Positions 30,845 to 40,664 of a stretch of DNA of 64,000 bases are shown here, one piece after another. This stretch comes from an uncultured Erwinia sp. (GTDB lineage Bacteria; Pseudomonadota; Gammaproteobacteria; Enterobacterales; Enterobacteriaceae). The stretch spans positions 186,001 through 250,000 of the forward strand of contig CALYQW010000001.1 of the NCBI GenBank assembly GCA_945290265.1. Reading direction: 5' to 3'. The notes beneath the pieces were generated by a model. It ran no database searches. It had not been told where the DNA came from and saw only the letters and a list, made by a program, of their open reading frames with translations. Position numbers and translations under genes: made by a program. The stretch's first letter is position 1. Every line of letters begins with the position of its first letter.

Positions 30845-32167
30845 ATGTTAGACAGCTTGCTTGTCATCTTTTTGCTGATTGCGATCAGCTCATTCTTTTC
30901 ACTTTCTGAAATCTCGCTCGCGGCTGCACGCAAAATTAAGCTGAAGCTGCTGGCGGATGAGGGCAATATCAAAGCGCAGCGCGTCCTGAAAATGCAGGAA
31001 ACGCCGGGCATGTTCTTTACCGTGGTGCAGATCGGCCTGAATGCGGTAGCCATCCTCGGTGGTATCGTTGGCGATGCCGCGTTTTCTCCTGCATTCAGCG
31101 CGCTGTTCGGGCACCTGATGGAGCCGGTGCTGGCGGAGCAGCTGAGCTTTATCTGCTCCTTTACCCTGGTGACCAGCATGTTTATTCTGTTTGCCGACCT
31201 GTTCCCCAAACGTCTGGGGATGATCGCGCCGGAATCCATTGCGCTGAAAATCATTAATCCGATGCGTTTCTGCCTGTTTCTGTTCCGCCCGCTGGTGTGG
31301 TTCTTTAACGGCGGTGCCAACATCATCTTCCGTATTTTCAAAATCCCACTGGTGCGTAAGGATGATATTACCTCCGACGATATTTATGCGGTGGTGGAAG
31401 CCGGTGCCCTGGCGGGCGTACTGCGTAAGCAGGAACATGAACTGATTGAAAACGTATTTGAACTGGAATCACGTACCGTACCCTCGTCAATGACCTCGCG
31501 CGAGAACGTGGTGTGGTTCGATCTGCATGAAGAAGAAGCCAGCCTGAAGGCCAAAATCGCCCGTCATCCGCACTCCAGGTTTCTGGTGTGTAACGGCGAT
31601 ATCGACCATATCGTCGGTTATGTTGACTCCAAAGAACTGCTGTTGCGGGTGCTGGGCAACCAGAGTATGACCCTGAGCAGCGGCGTGCAGATCCGTTCAG
31701 CGCTGATTGTGCCGGATACCCTGACTCTGTCGGAAGCGCTGGAAAGTTTCAAAACCGCCGGTGAAGACTTTGCAGTGATTATGAATGAATACGCGCTGGT
31801 GGTGGGGATCATCACCCTGAATGATGTGATGACCACCCTGATGGGCGATCTGGTCGGCCAGGGCATGGAAGAGCAGATAGTGGCCCGTGATGAGAACTCC
31901 TGGCTGGTGGAAGGCGGCACGCCGATTGATGACGTGATGCGGGTACTGGATATTGATGAATTCCCGCAGTCCGGCAACTATGAAACCATCGGCGGCTTTA
32001 TGATGTTTATGCTGCGCAAAATCCCTAAACGCACCGACTTTGTGAAGCTGCACGGTTATAAGTTTGAAGTGGTGGATATTGACAGTTACCGCATCGATCA
32101 GCTGCTGGTGACCCGGATTGATGCCCGCCCGCCGGCCAGCGTGCTGCCGCTGGCCGCCGAAGAATAA
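30845..32167 (+). CDS. ytfL: YtfL, CNNM/CorC-type hemolysin-family membrane protein
   Basis: The ATG at 30845 gives 440 residues. The N-terminal DUF21/CNNM membrane domain has about four TM helices (LLVIFLLIAISSFFSLSEIS at the start), followed by paired CBS domains (about 200-330) and a C-terminal CorC_HlyC domain (FEVVDIDSYRIDQLLV). YtfL has been linked to cadaverine export and acid resistance in E. coli; relatives move Mg or other divalent ions. An in-frame ATG at 30809 would add a segment not found in the family. Confidence 0.94.
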   Translation: MLDSLLVIFLLIAISSFFSLSEISLAAARKIKLKLLADEGNIKAQRVLKMQETPGMFFTVVQIGLNAVAILGGIVGDAAFSPAFSALFGHLMEPVLAEQLSFICSFTLVTSMFILFADLFPKRLGMIAPESIALKIINPMRFCLFLFRPLVWFFNGGANIIFRIFKIPLVRKDDITSDDIYAVVEAGALAGVLRKQEHELIENVFELESRTVPSSMTSRENVVWFDLHEEEASLKAKIARHPHSRFLVCNGDIDHIVGYVDSKELLLRVLGNQSMTLSSGVQIRSALIVPDTLTLSEALESFKTAGEDFAVIMNEYALVVGIITLNDVMTTLMGDLVGQGMEEQIVARDENSWLVEGGTPIDDVMRVLDIDEFPQSGNYETIGGFMMFMLRKIPKRTDFVKLHGYKFEVVDIDSYRIDQLLVTRIDARPPASVLPLAAEE

Positions 32168-32182
32168 CCTGACATGACTCAC

Positions 32183-32214
32183 CGGCCAGACCCTCCGCGT
32201 CTGGCCGTTTTTTT
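32183..32214 (+). terminator. Rho-independent terminator of ytfL
   Basis: CGGCCAGA (32183-32190) pairs with TCTGGCCG (32200-32207), followed by seven T. Confidence 0.93.
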
Positions 32215-32500
32215 GCTTATCCGTCTTCGTTTTTTACTGCACAACGTCCCTGTTGCCGTCGGCAAAATCAGCCCAATTGATTGCCTGGAAAACTATTCAA
32301 CTGAGTAAAATAAAGAAATTTTAATGATTATGTTGTCTCTTAGACAGCTGAACGCCAGCCACTGGAGTGCAAAAGCCTACTGAAATACAACTATAAACAC
32401 CCGGCGGTACGGTAGCAGGATGCGTTTTTTCATACAGTTATCGGAAATCACTGCGCCGGTTTAAACAGGAAAATCACACTTTAATTAATTAGGTGAATTT
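32215..32500. other. Intergenic region before the pectate lyase gene
   Basis: No gene is seen. AGGTG lies 7 bases before the pectate lyase ATG. I looked for a KdgR-type operator and for an hrp box (GGAACC with a CCAC about 16 bases on) and found neither. Confidence 0.5.
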
Positions 32501-33439
32501 ATGGCATATCCAACAAGTAAAACCACTGGCATCGTCGGCTTTGCTAAAGCAGCTGGCGTAACCGGCGGCTGGAAAGGCAGCGTAGTGGAAATCAATACGC
32601 TGGCACAATTGAATCAGTATGTGGCCGACAGCACCGCGCGGGTACTGGTAATTAACAGCAATATCAGCGCGTCCAAGCTCACCAAAGTGAATATGGGCTC
32701 GAATAAAACCATTATTGGTTCATTCGGTAACCGCACGCTAAATAACATTCACCTGCGTGCCACCACCTCTTCACAGAATATCATTCTGCAGAACCTGATC
32801 TTCCAGCACTCGGTGAGCATCAATGCCAATGATGATATTCAGGTTTACCTGAACTACGGCAGCAAGTACTGGATTGACCACTGCTCGTTCGTCGGCCACA
32901 CCTGGTCTGATGATGACGGTAGCCTGGATAAATTGCTGTATATCGGTGAGAAAGCGGATTACGCCACCATCAGTAACTGCTTCTTCGGCAACCACAAATA
33001 CGGTCTGATCCTCGGACATCCGGCTGATGATAACAACACGGCGTATGACGGCTATCCGCACCTGACTATCTGTCATAACTACTTTGAAAATATGGAGGTG
33101 CGTGCACCAGGTCTGATGCGTTACGGTTACTTCCACGTCTACAATAACTACATTAACAACTTCCACCTGGGCTTCACCCTGGCGCAGAACGCTAAAATCC
33201 TGTCAGAGAAAAACTACTTTGGCACTGGCAGCGCCAGCAACGATATGCTGGATGATAAGGGTACCGGTACTTTTACCGATACCGGCAGCATTCCGGCAAT
33301 CACTAACCAGAAGTCACCGCAGAGTCAGTGGTCAGCAGCATCCAACTACTCTTATGTGGCGAAAACCGCGACTGAAGCGAAAACCTTTGCCGCGACCAAC
33401 GCTGGTGCCAAATCGGCAGCCCTGGTGTTTGGCGGTTAA
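32501..33439 (+). CDS. Family PL1-type pectate lyase without an N-terminal signal peptide
   Basis: A 312-residue parallel beta-helix lyase. Landmarks are YWIDHCSFVGH, SDDDGSLDKLLYIGE (calcium-site acids), SNCFFGNHKYGLILGH, and NMEVRAPGLMRYGYFHVYNN, which contains the catalytic Arg region of PL1 enzymes. It would cleave polygalacturonate by calcium-dependent beta-elimination. The chain begins MAYPTSKTTGIVGFAKAAGV, which is already the start of the mature PL1 fold, so there is no Sec or Tat signal; out-type secretion of classical soft-rot Pels needs one. Type I, type III or no secretion are open possibilities. It stands alone with its own terminator. Confidence 0.9.
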   Translation: MAYPTSKTTGIVGFAKAAGVTGGWKGSVVEINTLAQLNQYVADSTARVLVINSNISASKLTKVNMGSNKTIIGSFGNRTLNNIHLRATTSSQNIILQNLIFQHSVSINANDDIQVYLNYGSKYWIDHCSFVGHTWSDDDGSLDKLLYIGEKADYATISNCFFGNHKYGLILGHPADDNNTAYDGYPHLTICHNYFENMEVRAPGLMRYGYFHVYNNYINNFHLGFTLAQNAKILSEKNYFGTGSASNDMLDDKGTGTFTDTGSIPAITNQKSPQSQWSAASNYSYVAKTATEAKTFAATNAGAKSAALVFGG

Positions 33440-33448
33440 CTGAAGGAG

Positions 33449-33470
33449 ACCAGCCCCGTGAGGGGCTGGT
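33449..33470 (+). terminator. Hairpin after the pectate lyase gene
   Basis: A 9-bp perfect stem (33449-33457 and 33462-33470, loop GTGA) starts 9 bases after the stop. It is followed by TAACACC rather than a T-run. Confidence 0.65.
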
Positions 33471-33517
33471 TAACACCAGGATGACAGGAGCGCTGAGTTC
33501 TGTGCTAAGCCTGCAGC

Positions 33518-33949
33518 TTACCCCCCTCCCCCTGTCAGGTCGGTACTGGTGCGCAGGGTATAGAGTTCGATGGCTTTATCGCGGGTGACGCGCAGCGCGG
33601 CATCTGACATCACAATATTCCAGATAGTGCCATCCTGCTGATGATAGAAGCTCTGCATCGCCTGCAGATAGCTGTCGCGGTATTTTATCCACGCCAGCTG
33701 CGAGGCTTTTAATTTGGCTTTAAATTCATCTGACTGACCGGCTAATAATAACTGATATTCTTTATTCAACCGCTTATCCCACGCCAGCTGTCCCTGATTA
33801 TTACACTCAACCGTCGCCAGGGTATTTTCTGCCTTTTTCTGACACAGCTCGATCTGCGCATCTAACTTTTTCGTAAGGTTATCCGTGGCAAAGGTTGAAA
33901 ATGAGAGACAACTCGTAGATAACAACAATAAACTCAGGTTTTTTCTCAT
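33518..33949 (-). CDS. LprI/DUF1311-family periplasmic protein
   Basis: A 143-residue secreted protein: signal peptide of about 21 residues (MRKNLSLLLLSTSCLSFSTFA), then the DUF1311 core with CQKKAENTLATVECNNQGQLAWDKRLNKEY shortened here to its parts CQKKAENTLATVEC and AWDKRLNKEYQLLL, and the conserved LKASQLAWIKYRDSYL. In mycobacterial LprI this fold inhibits lysozyme; in enterobacteria the role is mostly untested. It is oriented toward the pectate lyase gene and ends in a glycine run. Function should be read as family-level only. Confidence 0.85.
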   Translation of the reverse strand: MRKNLSLLLLSTSCLSFSTFATDNLTKKLDAQIELCQKKAENTLATVECNNQGQLAWDKRLNKEYQLLLAGQSDEFKAKLKASQLAWIKYRDSYLQAMQSFYHQQDGTIWNIVMSDAALRVTRDKAIELYTLRTSTDLTGGGG

Positions 33950-34181
33950 AGTAATGTGCTCCTCTCACGGATAAATCCTTAATGACGTCTTTATCCCCAG
34001 GATATTTTAAGATTGCCGCTTCCGGAGCCGCTAATCAGCATAAACAGTAAGCGAATTTTTTTGCAGAGGAAAATTAGAGGGTACGATTTTTTTTGCGGAC
34101 TGTCACAGAGAGACAGACAAGATAAAGTGTGAGGTACAGCAATACCAGCCCCCCGGTATTGCTGTATGAGCCAGAAGCTGA

Positions 34182-34388
34182 CTAGTTCAGCTCGGACTGC
34201 AGGCGCAGCACCTGACGATTTACTTCAGACATCACGCTAAAGTGCTGTTTGTCCTTGATTTGAGGAAGCAGAATTTTTCCCTCATCAAACTCAAATGCAC
34301 CGACATCCTTTATATACAACCTGCCGCGAAACAGTATTTTCACATGTTTTGCGACCTGAAAAGAGTTGTACCGATTGAAAATTTTCAT
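34182..34388 (-). CDS. ytfK: YtfK, SpoT-stimulating small protein
   Basis: A 68-residue DUF1107 protein that I recognise almost residue for residue from E. coli: [20 protein letters not shown], then [19 protein letters not shown] and [14 protein letters not shown]. The start at 34388 gives the family length; the frame stays open 32 codons upstream but those are not part of the family. In E. coli YtfK binds SpoT and promotes (p)ppGpp synthesis under phosphate or fatty-acid starvation. It keeps its backbone place between ytfL and cysQ. Confidence 0.95.
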   Translation of the reverse strand: MKIFNRYNSFQVAKHVKILFRGRLYIKDVGAFEFDEGKILLPQIKDKQHFSVMSEVNRQVLRLQSELN

Positions 34389-34790
34389 ATTGCTTGTGCT
34401 CCTGAAAATAAAAGTACGTTTCTTCGTAAACCAAAGGTTACGAATCCATGAAACGCAAAGCCCATTTACTATAGAACATCTCACGTTACTCGTTGTCCTA
34501 AAATCGAGTTTTTTTACTGATTTTACATATTGTGACAGAATGCCCTGTTATCCGAATGGATAAATACAGTATAAAACCTCAGAGTTACGTCTTGTTAACC
34601 GCATACTCTGTAACACGATCCTGTTAGAGATTAATTTAGCGCTGACATATTGCAGTGAGATGACGGTATTGCGCGGGAAACAGAAAGCGATGAGGGCATC
34701 ACAGCGTAAACACGACTAATCTTATTAATAAATATCAGCAGCGAGCAATTAATGCCTCAGCTGCTGATTAAACGTGATAGCACAGAAAAT
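34389..34790. other. Intergenic region between cysQ and ytfK, probable ytfK promoter
   Basis: No gene is seen; it is AT-rich. On the minus strand TTAACA (34593-34598) and TATACT (34568-34573) form a possible promoter with a long 19-base spacer, about 180 bases before ytfK. E. coli ytfK is PhoB-controlled, but only one Pho-like half-site (34532-34538) is visible. Confidence 0.4.
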
Positions 34791-35531
34791 TCAGAACAGG
34801 GAAACCCGAAACCCCGGATTTAAGAAGGACTCACGCGGGGTGTAGTCGAGGGTTCTGCCCTGCCAGTCATGGACATGTGCACCTGCTGCCAGCGCCACGG
34901 CGTGACCGGCACCGGTATCCCAGACGTTGGTGGGCCCGAAACGGGGATACAGCTGTGCCTTCCCTTCCGCCACCAGGCAGAATTTCAGCGAGGAACCGAT
35001 AGCCGTGGTCTGGTGCTCCCCCAACTGCTGCAGATAGTCTTCCAGCTCGCGGTCGCGGTGGGAACGGCTGACCACCACCAGAGGGGGACGTGCATCCTTC
35101 ACCAGAATTTGCTGCAGCTGACCATCCTGCTGTTTCCAGGCTTTTCCACCGGCCGCCGAGTACATCACATTCAGCACCGGCGCATAGACCACGCCCATTA
35201 CCGGTTTACCGTCTTCAATCAGCGCAATATTGACGGTGAATTCGCCGTTACGTTTGATAAATTCTTTAGTCCCGTCCAGTGGATCCACCAGCCAGTAGCT
35301 GCGCCAGTGCTGACGGATCTCCCAGGCTGGCGGATCTTCTTCCGACAGTACCGGCAGCTCCGGCGTCAACGCCTGCAATCCCTTCAGGATCACCCGATGT
35401 GCCGCGACATCCGCTGCAGTGACCGGTGAATCATCCGCTTTATGTGCGACTTCAAGGGGAGCCTGTCCATCGTAGACCCGCATAATGGCCACGCCGGCTT
35501 CCCGTGCCAGCTGGCAAATTTTTCCTAACAC
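34791..35531 (-). CDS. cysQ: CysQ, 3'(2'),5'-bisphosphate nucleotidase
   Basis: A 246-residue inositol-monophosphatase-fold enzyme that removes the 3'-phosphate from PAP (and PAPS), keeping sulfate assimilation from being poisoned. Motifs are LSEEDP near residue 63, the metal-binding [12 protein letters not shown] region near 80-90, and [19 protein letters not shown] near the C-terminus. Its length equals the E. coli protein. It is divergent from the cpdB pseudogene, as cysQ and cpdB are in E. coli. Confidence 0.97.
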   Translation of the reverse strand: MLGKICQLAREAGVAIMRVYDGQAPLEVAHKADDSPVTAADVAAHRVILKGLQALTPELPVLSEEDPPAWEIRQHWRSYWLVDPLDGTKEFIKRNGEFTVNIALIEDGKPVMGVVYAPVLNVMYSAAGGKAWKQQDGQLQQILVKDARPPLVVVSRSHRDRELEDYLQQLGEHQTTAIGSSLKFCLVAEGKAQLYPRFGPTNVWDTGAGHAVALAAGAHVHDWQGRTLDYTPRESFLNPGFRVSLF

Positions 35532-35821
35532 TGTTCACCTCCCGCAGATTGATTGGATTACCGCAAACGGCTGGCTGCTCTCACTGATCTTAGCAGTCAG
35601 CCGTCCGTACACAGGTTTGTAGCTTGCCCGCAGCATACTGCATTCTCCTGCACCACGCACAGGCATGATTGCCGTTTTGTCGTCACAATGCAGCCAGGTG
35701 TCATCCGGCGCTTTTGCACAAATATTTCGGGTTTACCACATTTATCATCGACATAATGACCCACTATCATCGTATTCTGACAAGCTTGAACAGGGATTCG
35801 GATACCCCTGAGGGAGAGATC

Positions 35822-37109
35822 ATGTTACGAACCAGCCTGACGCTGAGCGCTTTGTACGCCGCAATGGTCAGTTTTCGGATTATGGAAACCACCGATTTGC
35901 ACAGCTATATCATGGACTTTGACTACTACAAAGATCGGCCAACCGATAAATATGGCCTGGTACGGACCGCCAGCCTGATTGCCGCTGCCCGCCAACAGGC
36001 AACCAACAGCGTGCTGGTGGATAATGGTGACATTCTTCAGGGCAGCCCGCTGGGAGGTGGTTAGCGGCACGGCTCAGGCACGCCCGGTGTACGATCTGAT
36101 CGCCAAAAAATCGCTGGCGGTGGAAGATCCGGCGCTGGTGCAGGTGATGGCAGAGGATCATAACGCCACGCGCCAGTTTGTCAGCCAGGCAATTGGACGC
36201 TCTGCCGAGGCGATCGCCAGCTATCTGGCGCTGGTGCAGGACGATCCCGGCGTGCAGATTGTCAATGACGCCCAGCGCGATTACACCCGCCACTTTATTC
36301 AGGGCGATCCGGATCTGGATAAATTACCGGTGCTGTCCGCCGCTGCGCCGTTTAAAGCCGGGGGCCGCAAAAACGATCCTGCGGGTTATACCTTTGTCGA
36401 TAAGAGCCAGCTGACGCTGCGTAACGCCGCCGATCTTTATCCCAATACCCTGGTGGTGGTAAAAGCCAGCGGTGCGGAGATTAAGCAGTGGCTGGAATGC
36501 TCAGCCGGTCAGTTTAATCAGATCGAGATCCCTAACCCTCGGCCGTAGTCGCTGATTAACTGGGGGTTCCGCACCTATAATTTTGACGTGATCGATGGGG
36601 TTAACTATCAGATCGATGTTACCCAGCCCGCGCACTACGATACGGAATACCAGTTGATCAATCAACAGGCGTCGAGGATCCGCAATCTGACCTGGAACGG
36701 TAAACCGTTTGATCCCAAAGCGATGTTCCTGGTGACGACCAACAATTACCGTGGCTGGGGAGGGAAATTTGCCGGCACCGGCGAACAGCATATTGCCTTC
36801 TCATTACCGGATGATAATCGTTCAGTGCTGGCAGCCTGGATCAGCGCACAGATCAAAGCGCAGGGAGAAATCCACCCTGCAGCGGATAATAACTGGCGTC
36901 TGGCACCGATTGTCAGCGTCACGCCGCTGGATATTCGTTTTGAAACCGCTCCGGGGGATCAGGCGGCCGAATTTATATGCCGTCATATGCAGTATCCGAT
37001 GGCATATAAAGGCACGGATGCGATTGGGTTTGCAGTGTATCAGCTGCAGCTTCAGGAAGGGGGGGGAGCGCTAAGCGCTGAGGTTTGCTTTGCCAGCTGG
37101 TGCTTTTAA
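35822..37109 (+). pseudogene. cpdB: cpdB remnant (2',3'-cyclic-nucleotide phosphodiesterase/3'-nucleotidase)
   Basis: Three collinear CpdB pieces remain. The first (35822-36063) runs from a short signal-like start through [11 protein letters not shown] to [13 protein letters not shown], then stops. About 250 codons, most of the metallophosphatase domain, are gone, and the match resumes in another frame near 36066 ([16 protein letters not shown] onward). CAG-to-TAG nonsense follows at 36546-36548, just before [20 protein letters not shown], where one residue of the usual WDGF is also missing. Two residues of the LYLYPNTL repeat are lost too. The C-terminal 5'-nucleotidase part runs to about 37046 and then reads on to a stop at 37109. 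The periplasmic enzyme cannot be made. Confidence 0.95.
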
Positions 37110-37174
37110 AGGCCAGGGCAAGCCAGGTCAAAGGCAACGGCCAGGCCAGAGGCAAAAGCAAAATGTGGGGCAGC

Positions 37175-37822
37175 TTATCTGGTGCGTATAAAGGTGCCGT
37201 CCGCCTGGCGGGTTAACAGGACGTCGCCGCTATCCGTAGCCAGGTTTAAGCCGCTGACTGCTCCCTGTCCGTTTAAGCGGATCTTCACCTGCTGCCCTGC
37301 CTGCAGGGTGTTGAGCGCATCGCTGCCGCTGACCTGGGTCATGGCAAACAAATCGTTCACCGGCAGATTATTATCGCGGAACAGCTGTGCCAGGGTTTGT
37401 CCGGCGGCAATCGTATAGGTTGTCCACTGCCCCTCAGGCTCGCTGTTATGCTGCGCGGCAACATTGCCGCCGACTAAATCGGCCTGCAGTACAGCAGGCG
37501 TGTTCTGTGCGCCGCTCTGTAATGCGGTCACCGGCTGCGGCTGGCGCACCGGGGATGGCCAGAGAAAGGCCAGCAGCATTACCACTGCCAGCAGAATAAT
37601 GCCACGGCGGTGGGCGAGCGGCAGCGGATCCATCCAGCTCAGGCTGGCCGGTAACTGCCAGACCTGTTGCAGAACCGCAGAAAAACGGGCTTGGTGTCTG
37701 GTTGGCAATGTCTCATCCTTATGGCGCGGAAGGTACGCCACTACGTGACGAGCCAGCGTCTGCTTTAACCGTGTTACCAATAAGAGCTGCTTCTGTTTAT
37801 GCCTGCGGGCAATCTGGCCCAT
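37175..37822 (-). CDS. ytfB: YtfB, OapA-family cell division/envelope protein
   Basis: A 215-residue bitopic membrane protein: a basic cytoplasmic N-terminus, the OapA N-terminal motif LPLAHRRGIILLAVVMLLAF running into a TM helix at about 72-88, then a periplasmic part ending in a LysM-like/OapA domain (WTTYTIAAGQTLAQLFRDNNL, LQAGQQVKIRLNGQG). E. coli YtfB localises to the division site and binds glycans. It sits in its usual backbone position divergent from fklB. Confidence 0.92.
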   Translation of the reverse strand: MGQIARRHKQKQLLLVTRLKQTLARHVVAYLPRHKDETLPTRHQARFSAVLQQVWQLPASLSWMDPLPLAHRRGIILLAVVMLLAFLWPSPVRQPQPVTALQSGAQNTPAVLQADLVGGNVAAQHNSEPEGQWTTYTIAAGQTLAQLFRDNNLPVNDLFAMTQVSGSDALNTLQAGQQVKIRLNGQGAVSGLNLATDSGDVLLTRQADGTFIRTR

Positions 37823-38086
37823 CTGAACCTCAACTTAGAATCTGCGCCAACAGATTCTGACAGTTACACTATAGCTGAATCTGCCGGCGCTGCTGAGGCG
37901 CGAACAAACTCTGGCTGACCATTATTCAGGAGAATTACCGGATTGTATGCTGACCTGACGATAAATAACCGCCAGTATTGTTTCTTTTTCGTGGTGAAAA
38001 GTCATCCCTGCCAGATGGTATTTTACGCCCGTTCGCTGCGCTGTTATGCTTCGTCTCTGTTTTTATCAATGATGAAAGGATAATCC

Positions 38087-38707
38087 ATGACAACCCCTTC
38101 TTTTGACAGCGTTGAAGCGCAAGCAAGTTACGGTATCGGTTTACAGGTTGGTCAGCAGCTGCAGGAATCCGGTCTGCAGGGTTTACAGCCCGAAGCACTG
38201 CTGGCCGGTCTGCGCGATGCGCTGGAAGGGAACGCCCCGGCGGTACCGGTGGATGTAGTGCATCGTGCGCTGCGCGAAGTGCATGAGCGTGCGGAAGAAG
38301 TGCGTCGCGAGCACCAGCAGGCGATGGCGGAAGAAGGTAAACAATTCCTTGCCGAAAATGCCGCTCGTGAAGGCGTCAGCAGCACCGAAAGCGGCCTGCA
38401 GTTCAGCGTACTGACTCAGGGCGATGGTCCAATCCCGTCACGTACCGATCGCGTGCGCGTGCATTACACCGGTAAGCTGATCGATGGCACGGTGTTTGAC
38501 AGCTCGGTACAGCGCGGCGAACCGGCAGAGTTCCCGGTCAGCGGCGTGATTGCCGGCTGGATCGAAGCGCTGACGCTGATGCCGGTAGGCTCCAAATGGC
38601 AGCTGGTGATACCACATAACCTGGCCTATGGCGAGCGTGGTGCCGGAGCTTCTATTCCGCCATTCAGCACCCTGGTATTTGAAGTCGAACTGCTGGAAAT
38701 TCTGTAA
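38087..38707 (+). CDS. fklB: FklB (FKBP22), cytosolic peptidyl-prolyl isomerase
   Basis: A 206-residue protein identical in length to E. coli FKBP22. The N-terminal helical dimerisation region ([20 protein letters not shown], residues 4-23) precedes the FKBP domain from about 100, with [26 protein letters not shown] and [18 protein letters not shown] lining the active site. It catalyses cis-trans isomerisation of Xaa-Pro bonds. It converges with rplI across a bidirectional terminator. Confidence 0.97.
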   Translation: MTTPSFDSVEAQASYGIGLQVGQQLQESGLQGLQPEALLAGLRDALEGNAPAVPVDVVHRALREVHERAEEVRREHQQAMAEEGKQFLAENAAREGVSSTESGLQFSVLTQGDGPIPSRTDRVRVHYTGKLIDGTVFDSSVQRGEPAEFPVSGVIAGWIEALTLMPVGSKWQLVIPHNLAYGERGAGASIPPFSTLVFEVELLEIL

Positions 38708-38736
38708 GCAGCCCCAGCCCACCCACATAAAAAAAA

Positions 38737-38756
38737 CCCGCATATGAATATGCGGG
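38737..38756. terminator. Bidirectional terminator between fklB and rplI
   Basis: CCCGCATAT and ATATGCGGG (38737-38745 and 38748-38756) form a 9-bp stem, with an A-run on the left and CTTTC on the right, so it can end both fklB and the ribosomal operon. Confidence 0.88.
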
Positions 38757-38816
38757 CTTTCTTAGCCGTCTTAAAGCACCGGCATAAGGCCGACGCTTAG
38801 CTGCGGTCAAAAGCGA

Positions 38817-39281
<465 letters not shown>

Positions 39282-39307
39282 TTAAAGTCGTTAACAGACA
39301 GTTGCCG

Positions 39308-39857
<550 letters not shown>

Positions 39858-39862
39858 GGAAA

Positions 39863-40270
<408 letters not shown>

Positions 40271-40298
40271 TTACGGATTATTCAGCCTCCTGTCAGGG

Positions 40299-40344
40299 TC
40301 AGCCGTGGCCCATGGAAGCAAGGAACGTGTTTGTGTACGGCTGA
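40299..40344 (-). ncRNA. rpsF leader stem-loop, probable S6:S18 autoregulatory site
   Basis: On the minus strand TCAGCCGT and ACGGCTGA (plus-strand 40337-40344 and 40299-40306) form a perfect 8-bp stem enclosing a 30-base loop with CACGTTCC and GGGCC, 41 bases before the rpsF start. S6:S18-binding leaders in bacteria have such a stem with a CCG motif. Fold and position agree; binding is inferred. Confidence 0.6.
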
Positions 40345-40494
40345 AAAATTGACGCGTAATCATACTGGCGTGCGAGGGTAAACTCAAGTGAAATTCGTAC
40401 CTGCTCAGGAGTGTGGCGCCCAAATGCCTTAAATACTATTTCAGTATCGATAGTTCCCTATTACTGTAGATACCGGAAAGGCAGATAGGTGAAT

Positions 40495-40640
40495 ATGATA
40501 CAAAGTAGAATCAAACGCTGGGGAAACTGGTTATTGAACTAATCCAACAAGAGCTGGTCTTCTCACTGGACCAACTGCTCAATGGCATTACTGATGACAA
40601 CCTAGATGACCTGGCTGATCAGGGTGAACCACGTCATTGA
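40495..40640 (+). pseudogene. mazE-like antitoxin remnant with internal deletion
   Basis: The start reads MIQSRIKRWGNW and soon stops, matching the MazE opening (M-I-x-S-x-x-K-R-W-G-N). After a gap corresponding to about 35 missing codons, ELVFSLDQLLNGITDDNL and DDLADQGEP match the toxin-binding MazE C-terminus (EPVFTLAELVNDITPENL in E. coli, as I recall it). The AbrB-type DNA-binding core is lost. No mazF toxin or trace of one follows before the regulator gene at 40665. It is probably a dead toxin-antitoxin locus. Confidence 0.8.
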
Positions 40641-40664
40641 AAGTTAGTGGCAGGCACTGAGCAC

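Noticed and set aside
34532-34538. GTGACAG, a possible half Pho box upstream of ytfK.
   Set aside because: No second half-site at 11-base spacing; a single heptamer is expected by chance.
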